This document shows positions 9,450-17,132 of a stretch of DNA of 55,670 nucleotides, one piece after another; position 1 is the first letter of the stretch; every line of letters begins with the position of its first letter. The stretch is from Sutcliffiella rhizosphaerae (GTDB taxonomy: Bacteria; Bacillota; Bacilli; Bacillales; Bacillaceae_I). Position numbers and translations under genes: made by a program. The stretch covers positions 1 to 55,670 of the forward strand of contig NZ_CAKJTJ010000026.1 in the NCBI RefSeq assembly GCF_917563925.1, read 5' to 3'. Below the pieces are notes generated by a model. The model made no database searches, had not been told where the DNA came from, and saw nothing but the letters and a program-made list of their open reading frames with translations.

Positions 9450-9464
9450 TGTAGTTTTACTACA
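9450..9464. promoter_or_regulatory. Palindromic operator 2 at the aldolase promoter
   Basis: TGTAGT (9450-9455), TTT, ACTACA (9459-9464) form a palindrome whose arms match operator 1 but whose centre is three bases shorter. It lies just before the aldolase start and just downstream of a plausible promoter (TTGTTT at 9409-9414, TATTAT at 9433-9438, 18 bp apart), where a bound repressor would block transcription. Confidence 0.65.
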
Positions 9465-9473
9465 AAGATAAGG

Positions 9474-10319
9474 ATGATTGACTTGTTTACTACAACAAAA
9501 GAGATTCTTGCATTTGCTGAACAAACGAATAGTGCGATTGCCGCCTTTAACTGCTATAACGCGGAAACAATTCAAGCAGCAGTTAGAGCTGCAGAAGCTG
9601 CAAACCAACCCGTCATAATTGCTTATGGAGAACGATACCAATCATATATGGATTTAGAGGCATTTGCCGCTTTTACTAAGACGATTGCAGAAAAGGCTTC
9701 TGTAAATGTAGCGTTACATTTAGACCATAGCTATCAGTTTGAAACGATCAAACGCGCTGTTCACGCAGGTTTTTCCTCGGTAATGTTTGATGGCTCGGCT
9801 TTATCGTTAGAGGAGAATAAGGAAGAAACGAGAAAAGTAGTGGAGTATGCTCATGCACATGGTGTGGACGTTGAAGCGGAAATTGGTTCTATGGAGCGCG
9901 GGGCTTATTCCGATGAAGAAGTAGGCGAGGGACGTTTAACTGATCCTGATGAGGCCGCTCAATTTGTACAGGAAACAGGTGTTGACTTTTTAGCAGCATC
10001 CATTGGGACGGTTCATGGTATGTATGACGGTGAACCGAATATCCGCTTAGATTTATTAGCGCAGATTAAAGAAAAAGTAGATATACCTTTAGTATTACAC
10101 GGAGGATCAGGTACACCGGCAAATCAAGTGCTCGCAGCCATTAATGAAGGAATCCGTAAAATTAACGTAAACACAGAAATTTCCCTAACAGCGGTGGAAA
10201 CTATCGGTGAAGCACTAAATAAAAATCCAAAAACACATTTGAGCTATGTGATGGAAGAAGCGCAAGATGCGATGACCGGTCATATGCAGAAGATTGTGGA
10301 GACATATAAAAATAATTGA
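9474..10319 (+). CDS. Class II ketose-bisphosphate aldolase family protein
   Basis: This 281-residue zinc-dependent class II aldolase belongs to the Fba/GatY/KbaY family. Metal and catalytic motifs are visible: HLDHS at 82-86 (the aspartate is the family catalytic acid/base, H85 a zinc ligand), VEAEIGS, SIGTVHG and VLHGGSGTP. The ATG at 9474 overlaps AAGGATG; a TTG three codons later (9483) has better spacing from that sequence and may be the true start. It is transcribed away from the acid-sugar operon and shares its operators. It probably cleaves the phosphorylated intermediate made by the DUF1537 kinase, perhaps in place of the missing OtnC-type decarboxylating aldolase. That role is inferred from context; a housekeeping Fba role is less likely at this locus. 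Confidence 0.88.
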   Translation: MIDLFTTTKEILAFAEQTNSAIAAFNCYNAETIQAAVRAAEAANQPVIIAYGERYQSYMDLEAFAAFTKTIAEKASVNVALHLDHSYQFETIKRAVHAGFSSVMFDGSALSLEENKEETRKVVEYAHAHGVDVEAEIGSMERGAYSDEEVGEGRLTDPDEAAQFVQETGVDFLAASIGTVHGMYDGEPNIRLDLLAQIKEKVDIPLVLHGGSGTPANQVLAAINEGIRKINVNTEISLTAVETIGEALNKNPKTHLSYVMEEAQDAMTGHMQKIVETYKNN

Positions 10320-10388
10320 TCGTATGAAAAATCCCTCCTATTTAAAGGAGAATATCCTTACTACACTTTATTCTTAAAGCTTAACTAC

Positions 10389-10433
10389 AAGAAAACTCTA
10401 CTGTTTGAGGGAATCACAGTAGAGTTTTCTTTT
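10389..10433. terminator. Bidirectional terminator between the aldolase and hxlR
   Basis: AAGAAAACTCTACTG (10389-10403) pairs perfectly with CAGTAGAGTTTTCTT (10417-10431), with T-rich sequence at the right and its complement at the left. It serves the aldolase on the plus strand and hxlR, which ends at 10432, on the minus strand. Confidence 0.9.
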
Positions 10434-10773
10434 AAGGTTTTTCTAACACATTTTCAATGTAATCTTTCCCCCATTTATACATCGCATCTAATATGGGCAT
10501 TAAGCTTTTTCCGTGTTCTGTAAGGGAGTACTCCACTTTAGGTGGCACCACTGGATAGACTTTACGATGTAAAATATGGTGCTCCTCAAGCTCACGCAAC
10601 TGATTTACGAGCATTCGCTGGGTAATACCAGGTATAAGCGCCTTAAGCTCACCAAAGCGTTTCGTTCCTTCCTTTCCTAAATGCCAGAGGATGAGCATTT
10701 TCCACTTTCCCCCGATAACAGATAGCGTTAATTCTTTCTCGCAATTAAAGGTTCTTTCTCCTAAATTTGGCAC
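10432..10773 (-). CDS. hxlR: HxlR-family winged-helix regulator
   Basis: This 113-residue protein covers almost exactly one HxlR/MarR-type winged-helix domain, with the family signatures [13 protein letters not shown] at the start and [14 protein letters not shown] in the recognition region. In B. subtilis HxlR is a formaldehyde-responsive activator of hxlAB. The arrangement here is the same, with hxlR divergent from hxlA-hxlB. The start is GTG, preceded by AAGGAAG. I see no cysteine other than the one in FNCEKEL near the N-terminus, which would fit direct sensing of an electrophile through that residue. Confidence 0.88.
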   Translation of the reverse strand: MPNLGERTFNCEKELTLSVIGGKWKMLILWHLGKEGTKRFGELKALIPGITQRMLVNQLRELEEHHILHRKVYPVVPPKVEYSLTEHGKSLMPILDAMYKWGKDYIENVLEKP

Positions 10774-10797
10774 AAGGGTTCACTTCCTTCTACATTT

Positions 10798-10880
10798 AAG
10801 TATAGATCTCACAGTATACTTTCAGACACTATATGCGTTTAAAGTGCGTACTTTTAACCTTTTAGTGTACTAAGTATAAT
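10798..10880 (+). promoter_or_regulatory. hxlAB promoter with inverted-repeat boxes
   Basis: The intergenic region has three perfect inverted repeats: AAGTATA (10798-10804) with TATACTT (10815-10821); AAAGT-4-ACTTT (10841-10854); and TTAGT-2-ACTAA (10862-10873). A consensus -10 TATAAT lies at 10875-10880 with only a weak -35 (TTTTAA, 10852-10857) 17 bp upstream. A poor -35 under repeats fits an activator-dependent promoter, as known for HxlR. Which repeats HxlR uses cannot be decided here. Confidence 0.6.
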
Positions 10881-10946
10881 GGGATGCAGACAGTTAAGCA
10901 AATCGTAAAAATGACTGTCAAATTACTTTTAAAGGAGTTCTTTACT

Positions 10947-11579
10947 ATGAAATTACAATTAGCATTAGATTTAGTTAATATACCTGAAGCAATCGAACTT
11001 GTTGCGGAAGTTCAAGAGTCCATTGACATTGTTGAAGTTGGGACACCAATCATCAATAGCTTAGGACATGCAGCTGTTCGAGAAGTCAAGAAAGCATATC
11101 CAAACTTAACTGTTCTAGCAGACGTGAAAATTATGGATGCGGCAGGCTATGAAGTGGAACAAGCTTCCGCTGCAGGTGCTGATATTGTAACTATTTTAGG
11201 AGCAGCAGAAGACAGTTCTATTCGTGGAGCAGTGGAAGCAGCTAAAAAAGCAGGAAAAGAAATTTTAGTCGATATGATTGCTGTAAAAGATATTGAAACG
11301 CGTGCGAAAGAACTTGATCAGCTCGGAGCAGACTACATCTGCGTTCATACTGGCTATGACCTTCAAGCGGAAGGAAAGGATTCCTTCGAAGACTTACGCA
11401 AAATTAAGGCAGTTGTTAAAAATGCCAAAACTGCAATTGCAGGTGGAATTAAGCTTGAGACTCTTCCAGAAGTTATTAAAGCACAACCAGATCTTGTTAT
11501 TGTTGGTGGCGGAATTACATCTAAAGAGGATAAAAAAGCAGCTGCACAAGCAATCAAAGCGCTTATCAATCAGGGATAA
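10947..11579 (+). CDS. hxlA: 3-hexulose-6-phosphate synthase
   Basis: This 210-residue TIM-barrel protein of the OMP-decarboxylase superfamily condenses formaldehyde with ribulose 5-phosphate to hexulose 6-phosphate, the first step of the ribulose monophosphate pathway. Superfamily hallmarks are MKLQLALDL at the start, the LADVKIMDAAGYE stretch with the catalytic Asp-Lys-Asp pattern, and the phosphate-binding AIAGGI and VIVGGGIT near the end. I chose the ATG at 10947 because AAAGGAG lies at 10931-10937; longer in-frame starts upstream would overlap the promoter. It is followed three bases later by hxlB. In non-methylotrophic bacilli the pair detoxifies formaldehyde. Confidence 0.95.
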   Translation: MKLQLALDLVNIPEAIELVAEVQESIDIVEVGTPIINSLGHAAVREVKKAYPNLTVLADVKIMDAAGYEVEQASAAGADIVTILGAAEDSSIRGAVEAAKKAGKEILVDMIAVKDIETRAKELDQLGADYICVHTGYDLQAEGKDSFEDLRKIKAVVKNAKTAIAGGIKLETLPEVIKAQPDLVIVGGGITSKEDKKAAAQAIKALINQG

Positions 11580-11582
11580 TCG

Positions 11583-12140
11583 ATGAATACAATTACGTAT
11601 CTGGAGACAATCATTAAAGAGCTGCAAGGCACTATAACTGAAGTGTCTGAGGTGGAGTCTGAGCAGTTAGTAGAAGCTATATTATCTGCAAGAAAAGTTT
11701 TTGTTTCTGGTGCTGGGCGCTCAGGATTTATGGGTAAATCCTTTGTGATGCGCATGATGCATATGGGCATTGATGCTTATGCTGTCGGAGAAACTGTTAC
11801 AGCCAACCTTGAACAAGATGATTTATTGATTGTTGGGACAGGTTCAGGGGAAACAAAGACCCTAATACCTATCGTAGAAAAAGCCAAAAGCCTTGGTGGA
11901 ACAGTAGCTGCAATCACGCTCTCTACTCAATCAACTATTGCAAAGCTTGCAGATCTAACCGTCACTCTACCAGGAGCACCTAAGAATCGGGAAGACGGTC
12001 AGTACGAAACAATTCAACCGATGGGCTCGCTATTTGAACAAACTTCCCTATTATTTTATGATGCCATTATTCTCCGTTTTATGGAGAAAAAAGGACTAGA
12101 CTCCAAGCAGATGTATGGAAAGCACGCAAATCTTGAATAG
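11583..12140 (+). CDS. hxlB: 6-phospho-3-hexuloisomerase
   Basis: This is a single SIS-domain isomerase of 185 residues, the usual family length. It converts the hexulose 6-phosphate made by HxlA to fructose 6-phosphate. The SIS motifs are SGAGRSGFMGKSF and IVGTGSGETKT in the N-terminal half, with EQTSLLFYDAIIL toward the end. The start is three bases after the hxlA stop with only a weak GGGA ribosome site, so translation is probably coupled to hxlA. A hairpin at 12294-12349 ends the operon. Confidence 0.95.
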   Translation: MNTITYLETIIKELQGTITEVSEVESEQLVEAILSARKVFVSGAGRSGFMGKSFVMRMMHMGIDAYAVGETVTANLEQDDLLIVGTGSGETKTLIPIVEKAKSLGGTVAAITLSTQSTIAKLADLTVTLPGAPKNREDGQYETIQPMGSLFEQTSLLFYDAIILRFMEKKGLDSKQMYGKHANLE

Positions 12141-12293
12141 ATGGAAGAACATCTTTGCAAAACTGCAAAGTGGCAGTGGTATCAAAGGTGATGCACAAGG
12201 TATCAAAATAATCATCGTACGAAATAACAGCTGCACTTCGAAGTGTCATTCTTTCTATTTCAAAAGCCTTCATTGTTTTTTAATGTTCAAAAT

Positions 12294-12349
12294 AAAAAAA
12301 GTCGGAAATACATATGGGTAAAAAACCTTGTGTACTTTCGACTTTTTTT
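12294..12349. terminator. Terminator after hxlAB
   Basis: AAAAAAAGTCG (12294-12304) pairs with CGACTTTTTTT (12339-12349), and the stem extends inward through GAAATACA and TGTACTTTC with a bulge. A- and T-runs on both sides make it workable in both directions. The stretch 12141-12290 before it has no convincing gene. Confidence 0.8.
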
Positions 12350-12367
12350 AAATTTCATAGATATCTC

Positions 12368-12430
12368 AACGTAGGCTCCGTCTAAATATCAAACGCATTT
12401 CTGACAGATCCCCATTTAGCGTGGAGAATA
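12368..12430 (-). pseudogene. Decayed 3' end of a paralogue of the TIR-like gene
   Basis: On the minus strand this stretch translates to AKWGS-VRNAFDI-stop-TEP. It aligns with the C-terminal ANWSAQVRNAFYIQTEP of the intact protein at 13317-13985. One codon has become TAG, a few residues are missing, and no open frame extends upstream. The DNA match is also direct: the 13-base block AGGCTCCGTCTAA/GA followed by AACGCATTTCT occurs in both. It is best read as a remnant of a duplicated copy. Confidence 0.7.
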
Positions 12431-12497
12431 GTAGTCTGTTTGAATCTAAATGCAGAAGAGATTCTCTTGTGAACACACTTCTCAATCATTCAATTTA

Positions 12498-12983
12498 TTA
12501 AATCATTTCATGCAAATTCATACCAGATTCTTTCTTGCTGCTTCGTGAACGTTCAAGGATTTCTCTCCTCAATTCAATGGGATGAGAAACTCCTTTGATC
12601 CTAGTAACTGGATGAGTTATATCTGATGAAATTACTATCAGATCTCCAAAGTCAAACATTCTCCCCAATATTCCTTGCTGCAATTGAACATCCTTCACCC
12701 TATACCATTCCACCTGGTCAATTCTTCTAGAGATAATTCCATTTGTGCTAATCAGATAATTTTCAGTTATCTCGTAAGCAGTGGAAAGGATCCTCATGAT
12801 CGGGATAATAAGCCACATAAAAGCAGTTAGCATAGCTAATATAATATTTGTTCCAGTAAGTAAGGTAAACCAGCTTTGTCTGAATACTCTACCCCTATGT
12901 AACGAATTAGCTCCTATCCCACTTAAATGATGGGTCTGCAACATATCCCGAAGCCTCATAAAAAAAGATTCTATTCTTTCCAT
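12498..12983 (-). CDS. Bacterial PH-domain (bPH2/YdbT-like) membrane protein
   Basis: This 161-residue protein has two hydrophobic helices at about 38-80 followed by a bacterial pleckstrin-homology-like domain of the YdbS/YdbT type. The domain is marked by TNGIISRRIDQVEWYRVKDV, then LGRMFDFGDLIVISSD and a final KGVSHPIELRREIL. Such proteins are membrane-anchored and mostly of unknown role; some are linked to stress or antimicrobial tolerance. The ATG is preceded by AGGGGGAG. It lies alone between a TIR-like gene and the remnant of a second TIR-like copy on the same strand. Confidence 0.8.
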   Translation of the reverse strand: MERIESFFMRLRDMLQTHHLSGIGANSLHRGRVFRQSWFTLLTGTNIILAMLTAFMWLIIPIMRILSTAYEITENYLISTNGIISRRIDQVEWYRVKDVQLQQGILGRMFDFGDLIVISSDITHPVTRIKGVSHPIELRREILERSRSSKKESGMNLHEMI

Positions 12984-13166
12984 ACTTTGCTCCCCCTTTG
13001 CTCTTTATTGCATATTCTCTCTATATTTATTTTATCAAAAAAAAGCCATTTAAAAGATATTTTGTATAATATTCATGAATTTACTACTAATTTTTATTTC
13101 ATTTTGGTTCATTTTAGAAGGAATTTGTTTTATTTGATTCTGCTATCTTATGTAAACAACAAAAAG

Positions 13167-13205
13167 ACCCGAACTAATTTAATTTAAACTCAAATAAGTT
13201 CGGGT
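13167..13205 (-). terminator. ACCCGAAC hairpin, copy 1
   Basis: ACCCGAACT (13167-13175) pairs with AGTTCGGGT (13197-13205), extended by AATTT/AAAT. On the minus strand the hairpin is followed by CTTTTTG, as in an intrinsic terminator. Nearly the same hairpin, in the same orientation, occurs at 28222-28261. The rest of 12984-13316 has no clear gene. AGAAATC (13247-13253) and GATTTCT (13269-13275) form a further small inverted repeat. Confidence 0.6.
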
Positions 13206-13220
13206 ATTATTTAAAATTTA

Positions 13221-13286
13221 TTATCTTTGTCCTGGACTGGTGATATAGAAATCTGCGTCTCTTATGCGGATTTCTGGAACTTCTAG
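13221..13286 (-). pseudogene. Possible C-terminal coding remnant
   Basis: The minus strand reads LEVPEIRIRDADFYITSPGQR followed by a stop, directly before the ACCCGAAC hairpin. An in-frame TGA lies just upstream, and there is no start or ribosome site. The residue pattern looks protein-like, and the terminator right after it fits the tail end of a lost gene. With so few codons this could be chance. Confidence 0.3.
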
Positions 13287-13316
13287 TCAACTTACAAAGG
13301 TAGCCATGCTCTTCTT

Positions 13317-13985
13317 CTAGTTACAACGATACCTAAACTTAGGCTCCGTCTGAATATAAAACGCATTTCTTACTTGGGCACTCCAGTTAGCAAAGGCAGA
13401 TCTCCATTCAGGAGTTCGGAAGAATTCTTCAACTGTTTGGGTTTCGGAGTGCCAAACGATGAAGAGGTTGAGTGGTGCAATGCCTCCTGCCCAAATACCA
13501 TTATTAGTGTCTGTATCTTCTTCCCTTACTAATAATAGCGGCAGACCAAACTGAAAGGCCATCGATGGTTCTACTTGGGAATATACTGACCCTTGCCATA
13601 CAGGAGTTGGAGGAGGAACCGGACCAGTGTTCACATCCATTGTTTCTACGAGAAATCGACGGAAGTTTACAGCGAGCATGCCGTAGCTGGATGAAACTAA
13701 ACGGCGAATGTCGGTTAGTATCGACTCTGGATAGCTTTCGCTTAAAGGTAATGTCCGTGGAAAGAGCAATGCATTTTCAATTTCAAAAATTAAGCGGTCC
13801 AAAAACCGTTGTTGATTGGCATTTAGATGGGTGGTAGTACTTAAAAATATTGGAACACGAAAAGCACGGTCCATACACTCTTGGTGTTTAGGATCTAGTT
13901 TTCCTTTACGAGAGGGCCTATGATCATTATTACTCACCTGTTCGGCGTCTTTTTGGGATTGATACTTATACTCATAATTACTCAC
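13317..13985 (-). CDS. Putative TIR/nucleoside-deoxyribosyltransferase-like protein
   Basis: I do not recognise a named family for this 222-residue protein, but its pattern resembles a TIR- or deoxyribosyltransferase-like Rossmann domain. A hydrophobic strand with FLS sits at the front (RVPIFLSTT, about residue 46), followed by a helix, then a helix-strand unit DIRRLVSSSYGMLAVNFRR. Next comes SQVEPSMAFQFGLPLLLV, which has the shape of the catalytic Glu motif in such folds (E, then A, then G-x-P before a strand). An N-terminal charged tail of about 40 residues and an aromatic C-terminal region flank it. There is no signal peptide or membrane helix. The start is GTG with AGGTGA upstream. A decayed paralogue end lies about 0.9 kb away beyond the PH-domain gene. 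The fold assignment is an inference from motif spacing. Confidence 0.55.
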   Translation of the reverse strand: MSNYEYKYQSQKDAEQVSNNDHRPSRKGKLDPKHQECMDRAFRVPIFLSTTTHLNANQQRFLDRLIFEIENALLFPRTLPLSESYPESILTDIRRLVSSSYGMLAVNFRRFLVETMDVNTGPVPPPTPVWQGSVYSQVEPSMAFQFGLPLLLVREEDTDTNNGIWAGGIAPLNLFIVWHSETQTVEEFFRTPEWRSAFANWSAQVRNAFYIQTEPKFRYRCN

Positions 13986-14083
13986 TTACTCACCTGCTTT
14001 TTAATTACTATATGGTGGTGTGAGGAAAAAGCTTGGACGTAAAAACTAATTTCTATAGGAAAGGCCTCTATCAATTTCTGTAG

Positions 14084-14093
14084 ATTGGCTATA
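14084..14093 (+). promoter_or_regulatory. Upstream partial copy of the MocR-associated motif
   Basis: ATTGGCTATA here repeats exactly at 14157-14166, 73 bp downstream, close to seven helical turns. A CAAT lies eight bases before it, compared with six bases in the full motif. It may be an auxiliary site for the same regulator upstream of the TRAP operon. Confidence 0.45.
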
Positions 14094-14142
14094 AAAAGGG
14101 GAGTTTTACCAGAGGTTTTTTCAGTATTTTCAAATAATTATA

Positions 14143-14170
14143 ATACCAATTAGAAAATTGGCTATATTGA
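14143..14170 (+). promoter_or_regulatory. Shared 28-bp motif, TRAP promoter copy (probable MocR site)
   Basis: ATACCAAT (14143-14150), six bases, then ATTGGCTATATTGA (14157-14170). The same arrangement with the same spacing occurs at 18590-18617 before acoA. The final TTGA is the beginning of a plausible -35 (TTGAAT, 14167-14172). The regulator gene between the two operons encodes a MocR-type protein, a class that often binds near the -35. Confidence 0.65.
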
Positions 14171-14184
14171 ATACTAAATTTTTT

Positions 14185-14213
14185 CATTATTCTAAATAAT
14201 GAAAGCGCAAACA
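14185..14213 (+). promoter_or_regulatory. Inverted repeat and cre-like site before dctP
   Basis: CATTATT-CTA-AATAATG (14185-14201) is a perfect inverted repeat. It overlaps TGAAAGCGCAAACA (14200-14213), which differs from the CcpA cre consensus TGWAANCGNTNWCA at one position. The site lies downstream of the presumed promoter, where CcpA binding would repress. Confidence 0.6.
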
Positions 14214-14233
14214 TTTTTTTGGGGGGATGAAAA

Positions 14234-15232
14234 ATGAAGAGGTTCTTACGAATTGGCTTGGTCATGTTGATGGTGGTAGCGCTGATTGGCTGTAGTCAAG
14301 CTAGTGGTTCTGAACAAAAAGATATGAATTTAAAAATTAGTGTCACAGTGTCAGAGCATGATACTTGGGCTGTAGCTGCAAAGCAATGGGCGGAGGATGT
14401 TGAAGAACAGACAGATGGCCGAATCAAAATGAAAATATATGCCAATGAATCTCTCTCAAATGGAAATTCACCAAAAGGGTTAGAGGCGGTTCAAAATGGT
14501 TCAACCGAAATTTCTATCCATTCAACGATTATTTATTCTGTTTTGGATAATAAGTTTTCTGTGCCATCTCTTCCATGGCTGCTTCCGAATTATGAGCAAG
14601 CAGAGAAAGCAATGAATGGAGAAGGCGGCAAGGAGTTAATGGAGTTAATAAGATCGAAAGGTATTGAGCCATTGGCATTTGGTGAAAGTGGCTATAGACA
14701 AATTACGAATAGTAAAAAACCCATTACTTCTCCGGAAGATTTGAAAGGCTTGAAGATTAGAACACCTTCCATGGAGATGATGGTAGATACGTATAGAGAG
14801 TTTGGCGGTGACCCTACTGTTATGAACTTTGCAGAGGTGTTTACGTCTTTACAGCAAGGGGTTATTGATGGACAAGAAAATCCACTGCCAATTATTTTAA
14901 ATTCTAAGCTAGCCGAGGTTCAAGACTATTTAACTGTTTGGAACTATATGTATGACCCACTTGTTTTCGGTATGAATAAAAAGCTTTTTGATGGACTGGA
15001 TGAAGAAACTCAAAACATTTTAAGGGAAACAGCACAAGAGGCAGCAAAGTACCAAATTGAAATTAATAGACAGCAAAATGAAGAAATTCTTAAAGAGCTA
15101 GAAGCGGCAGGGATGGAAATTGTAGAATTGACACCGGAACAAATTGCAGCATTTCAAAAAGCAGTTCAACCTGTTATCTCTAAATATGAGGATTTAGTTG
15201 GAAAAGATTTGCTAGATTTATTCAGGGATTAA
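14234..15232 (+). CDS. dctP: TRAP transporter substrate-binding lipoprotein (DctP family)
   Basis: This is a 332-residue extracytoplasmic solute receptor of the DctP/TAXI-type TRAP family. A short signal peptide ends in the lipobox LIGC with the lipidated Cys at 20, as expected for a Gram-positive receptor. The body shows the family pattern: KMKIYANESL, then GESGYRQITNSKKPI with the conserved carboxylate-contacting Arg region, LKGLKIRTPSMEMM and VIDGQENPLPII. TRAP receptors mostly bind organic acids. It is followed after 127 bp by the small and large membrane subunits and then by the MocR regulator. The ligand is not readable, but co-regulation with the downstream dehydrogenase complex points to its substrate or precursor. 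Confidence 0.93.
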   Translation: MKRFLRIGLVMLMVVALIGCSQASGSEQKDMNLKISVTVSEHDTWAVAAKQWAEDVEEQTDGRIKMKIYANESLSNGNSPKGLEAVQNGSTEISIHSTIIYSVLDNKFSVPSLPWLLPNYEQAEKAMNGEGGKELMELIRSKGIEPLAFGESGYRQITNSKKPITSPEDLKGLKIRTPSMEMMVDTYREFGGDPTVMNFAEVFTSLQQGVIDGQENPLPIILNSKLAEVQDYLTVWNYMYDPLVFGMNKKLFDGLDEETQNILRETAQEAAKYQIEINRQQNEEILKELEAAGMEIVELTPEQIAAFQKAVQPVISKYEDLVGKDLLDLFRD

Positions 15233-15359
15233 ATTTTCTTATACAAAGTAAATTTTTTAAATGAGTGGTCCTTTATGAGCGGAAATGGACAGGTTACCAC
15301 CTGAACTCCTCTTTCTAAAGGGCCTTTCTTATAAATATTTTCAAAGAGGAGGAGCGTCA

Positions 15360-15839
15360 TTGGGGATATTGGTAAAGCTAGAAGAATGGATTCTTATTAC
15401 CCTTATGGCCGTTATATGTGTTCTGACATTTGGGAACGTTATTTCAAGGCATTTGTTTCATACGTCATTTTCTTTTACAGAAGAGCTAACAACAAATCTG
15501 TTTGCCTTTATTATTTTTATTGGAGCGGCCTTACTTGCAAGAGAAAATGGGCATTTAGGATTTAGCTTATTAACAGACTATCTATCAGATAAATATAAAA
15601 TCGTTGTTTTGATACTAGTAGGGTGTTTGACGACTTTCTTTTTTCTGGTGATTTTATGGTATGGAATGGGGATGGTGATGCAGCAGTTTACGTATAATCA
15701 ACGAACACCTGCTATGGGGTTGCCTGAATGGATTATGGGCTTTTCCGTTCCTTTGGGGGCATTTCTATGTATCTTTCGTTTCTGGGAAGGCTACTTGATT
15801 GAATGGAAAAGAATTAAAGCAGGGGGAGAATTGAGATGA
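15360..15839 (+). CDS. dctQ: TRAP transporter small membrane subunit (DctQ family)
   Basis: This is a small TRAP permease subunit of about 159 residues with four membrane helices (about 9-30, 47-64, 85-108 and 128-147) and the family FTEELTTNLFAFIIFIGAALLARENGHLG segment. I chose the TTG at 15360, which has AGAGGAGGAG at 15345-15354; a longer ATG-initiated reading from 15285 adds 25 residues with no ribosome site. It overlaps dctM by 4 bp. The protein pairs with DctM to form the sodium-driven translocator. Confidence 0.9.
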   Translation: MGILVKLEEWILITLMAVICVLTFGNVISRHLFHTSFSFTEELTTNLFAFIIFIGAALLARENGHLGFSLLTDYLSDKYKIVVLILVGCLTTFFFLVILWYGMGMVMQQFTYNQRTPAMGLPEWIMGFSVPLGAFLCIFRFWEGYLIEWKRIKAGGELR

Positions 15840-17122
15840 GTACAGTAGGCATCGTATTATTTGGTTTGTTTTTTGTGTTCCTTTTTCTAAGAATGCCTAT
15901 TGCTGTTGCATTAGGACTCTCTACAGTGTTGACATTGCTATTTTTTGATTTACCCATTCAATCTGTACCAGCGACGCTCTATACTTCCTTTACAAAATTC
16001 ACCTTATTAGCCATTCCGTTCTTTTTCTTGGCAGGCTTGATATTAGAAAGGGCGGGAATATCAAGAAGGTTAATTTACCTTGCGCAAACCTTAACAGGAC
16101 ATTTAACTGGCGGACTGGCCATTGTTGCTGTAGTAGCGGCATGCTTCTTTGCAGCCATTTCAGGCTCTGGTCCAGCAACAATGGCTGCTGTTGGTGCCAT
16201 CATTATTCCTGCGATGATCAAGGCAGGTTATCGGAAGGACATGTCTGGTGGTCTTTTAGCTACTGCAGGTGGAATTGGAATCATTCTACCACCGAGTATT
16301 GCTTATATCGTATACGGCGTTATTGCAGAAGTGTCCATTGGTGAGCTTTTTATTGCCGGAATTATTCCTGGTCTTTTTATGGGCTTAGTATTGGCGATTA
16401 CAAGTTACTTTATTGCCAAAAAAGAAAAGATACCAACATTGCCTAAGGCTAGTAAGGCAGAAATGTGGAAAGCCTTTAAAGATGCGACGTGGGGATTGCT
16501 TGCTCCGGTTATTATTCTTGGTGGGATATATAGTGGAATTTTCACTCCAACAGAATCAGCTGTTGTTGCAGTGTTCTATGGTTTGTTTGTTGGATTTTTT
16601 ATCTATAAGGAAATCAAGATTAGCGATCTGCCAAAATTATTGCTAGATTCATCCAAAACGACAGCGATGATTATGCTTATTGTTGCTTCTGCCTCTACAT
16701 TTGCCTGGTTATTGCATATCGAGGGAATAGCTGAAGACATGGCAAATGTATTAATGAGTGTTGCATCAAATAAATATACCATTTTGCTAATGATCACCCT
16801 TTTGCTCTTATTTGCAGGTATGTTTGTCGATGCGATTTCAGCCTATTATATTTTTCTACCAATCTTTGTTCCTATTATGGCAGCCATGGGAATTGATCCC
16901 GTTCACTTCGGTATCTTAATGACGATGAACTTAGCGATTGGTCTTGTTACTCCACCTGTGGGGCTTGATTTATATATAGCCTGTGGTTTGACCGGACTCT
17001 CACTCAAGGAAATAACCATCGGGGTTATTCCATTTGTGTTGGCAGCAATTGGAGTATTACTTGTTATTACGTACGTTCCTGCTATGAGTCTATGGCTGCC
17101 GGAATTATTAAATATGAGATAG
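15836..17122 (+). CDS. dctM: TRAP transporter large membrane subunit (DctM family)
   Basis: This 428-residue polytopic protein with about 12 helices is the translocating subunit of the TRAP system. Family motifs are visible: FFLAGLILERAGISRRL, AAISGSGPATMAAVGAI, GGIGIILPPSIAYIVYG and, near the end, NLAIGLVTPPVGLDLYI. The ATG overlaps the dctQ stop. The MocR regulator starts only 10 bp after its stop, so the four genes form one transcription unit. Confidence 0.95.
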   Translation: MSTVGIVLFGLFFVFLFLRMPIAVALGLSTVLTLLFFDLPIQSVPATLYTSFTKFTLLAIPFFFLAGLILERAGISRRLIYLAQTLTGHLTGGLAIVAVVAACFFAAISGSGPATMAAVGAIIIPAMIKAGYRKDMSGGLLATAGGIGIILPPSIAYIVYGVIAEVSIGELFIAGIIPGLFMGLVLAITSYFIAKKEKIPTLPKASKAEMWKAFKDATWGLLAPVIILGGIYSGIFTPTESAVVAVFYGLFVGFFIYKEIKISDLPKLLLDSSKTTAMIMLIVASASTFAWLLHIEGIAEDMANVLMSVASNKYTILLMITLLLLFAGMFVDAISAYYIFLPIFVPIMAAMGIDPVHFGILMTMNLAIGLVTPPVGLDLYIACGLTGLSLKEITIGVIPFVLAAIGVLLVITYVPAMSLWLPELLNMR

Positions 17123-17132
17123 GGGGAGTCCA

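Noticed and set aside
11293-11586. Long frame overlapping hxlA
   Set aside because: Shadow of hxlA in another frame, with lysine-rich chance composition.
12079-12321. Small frames on both strands after hxlB
   Set aside because: No ribosome sites, overlap with the end of hxlB, and no recognisable motifs.
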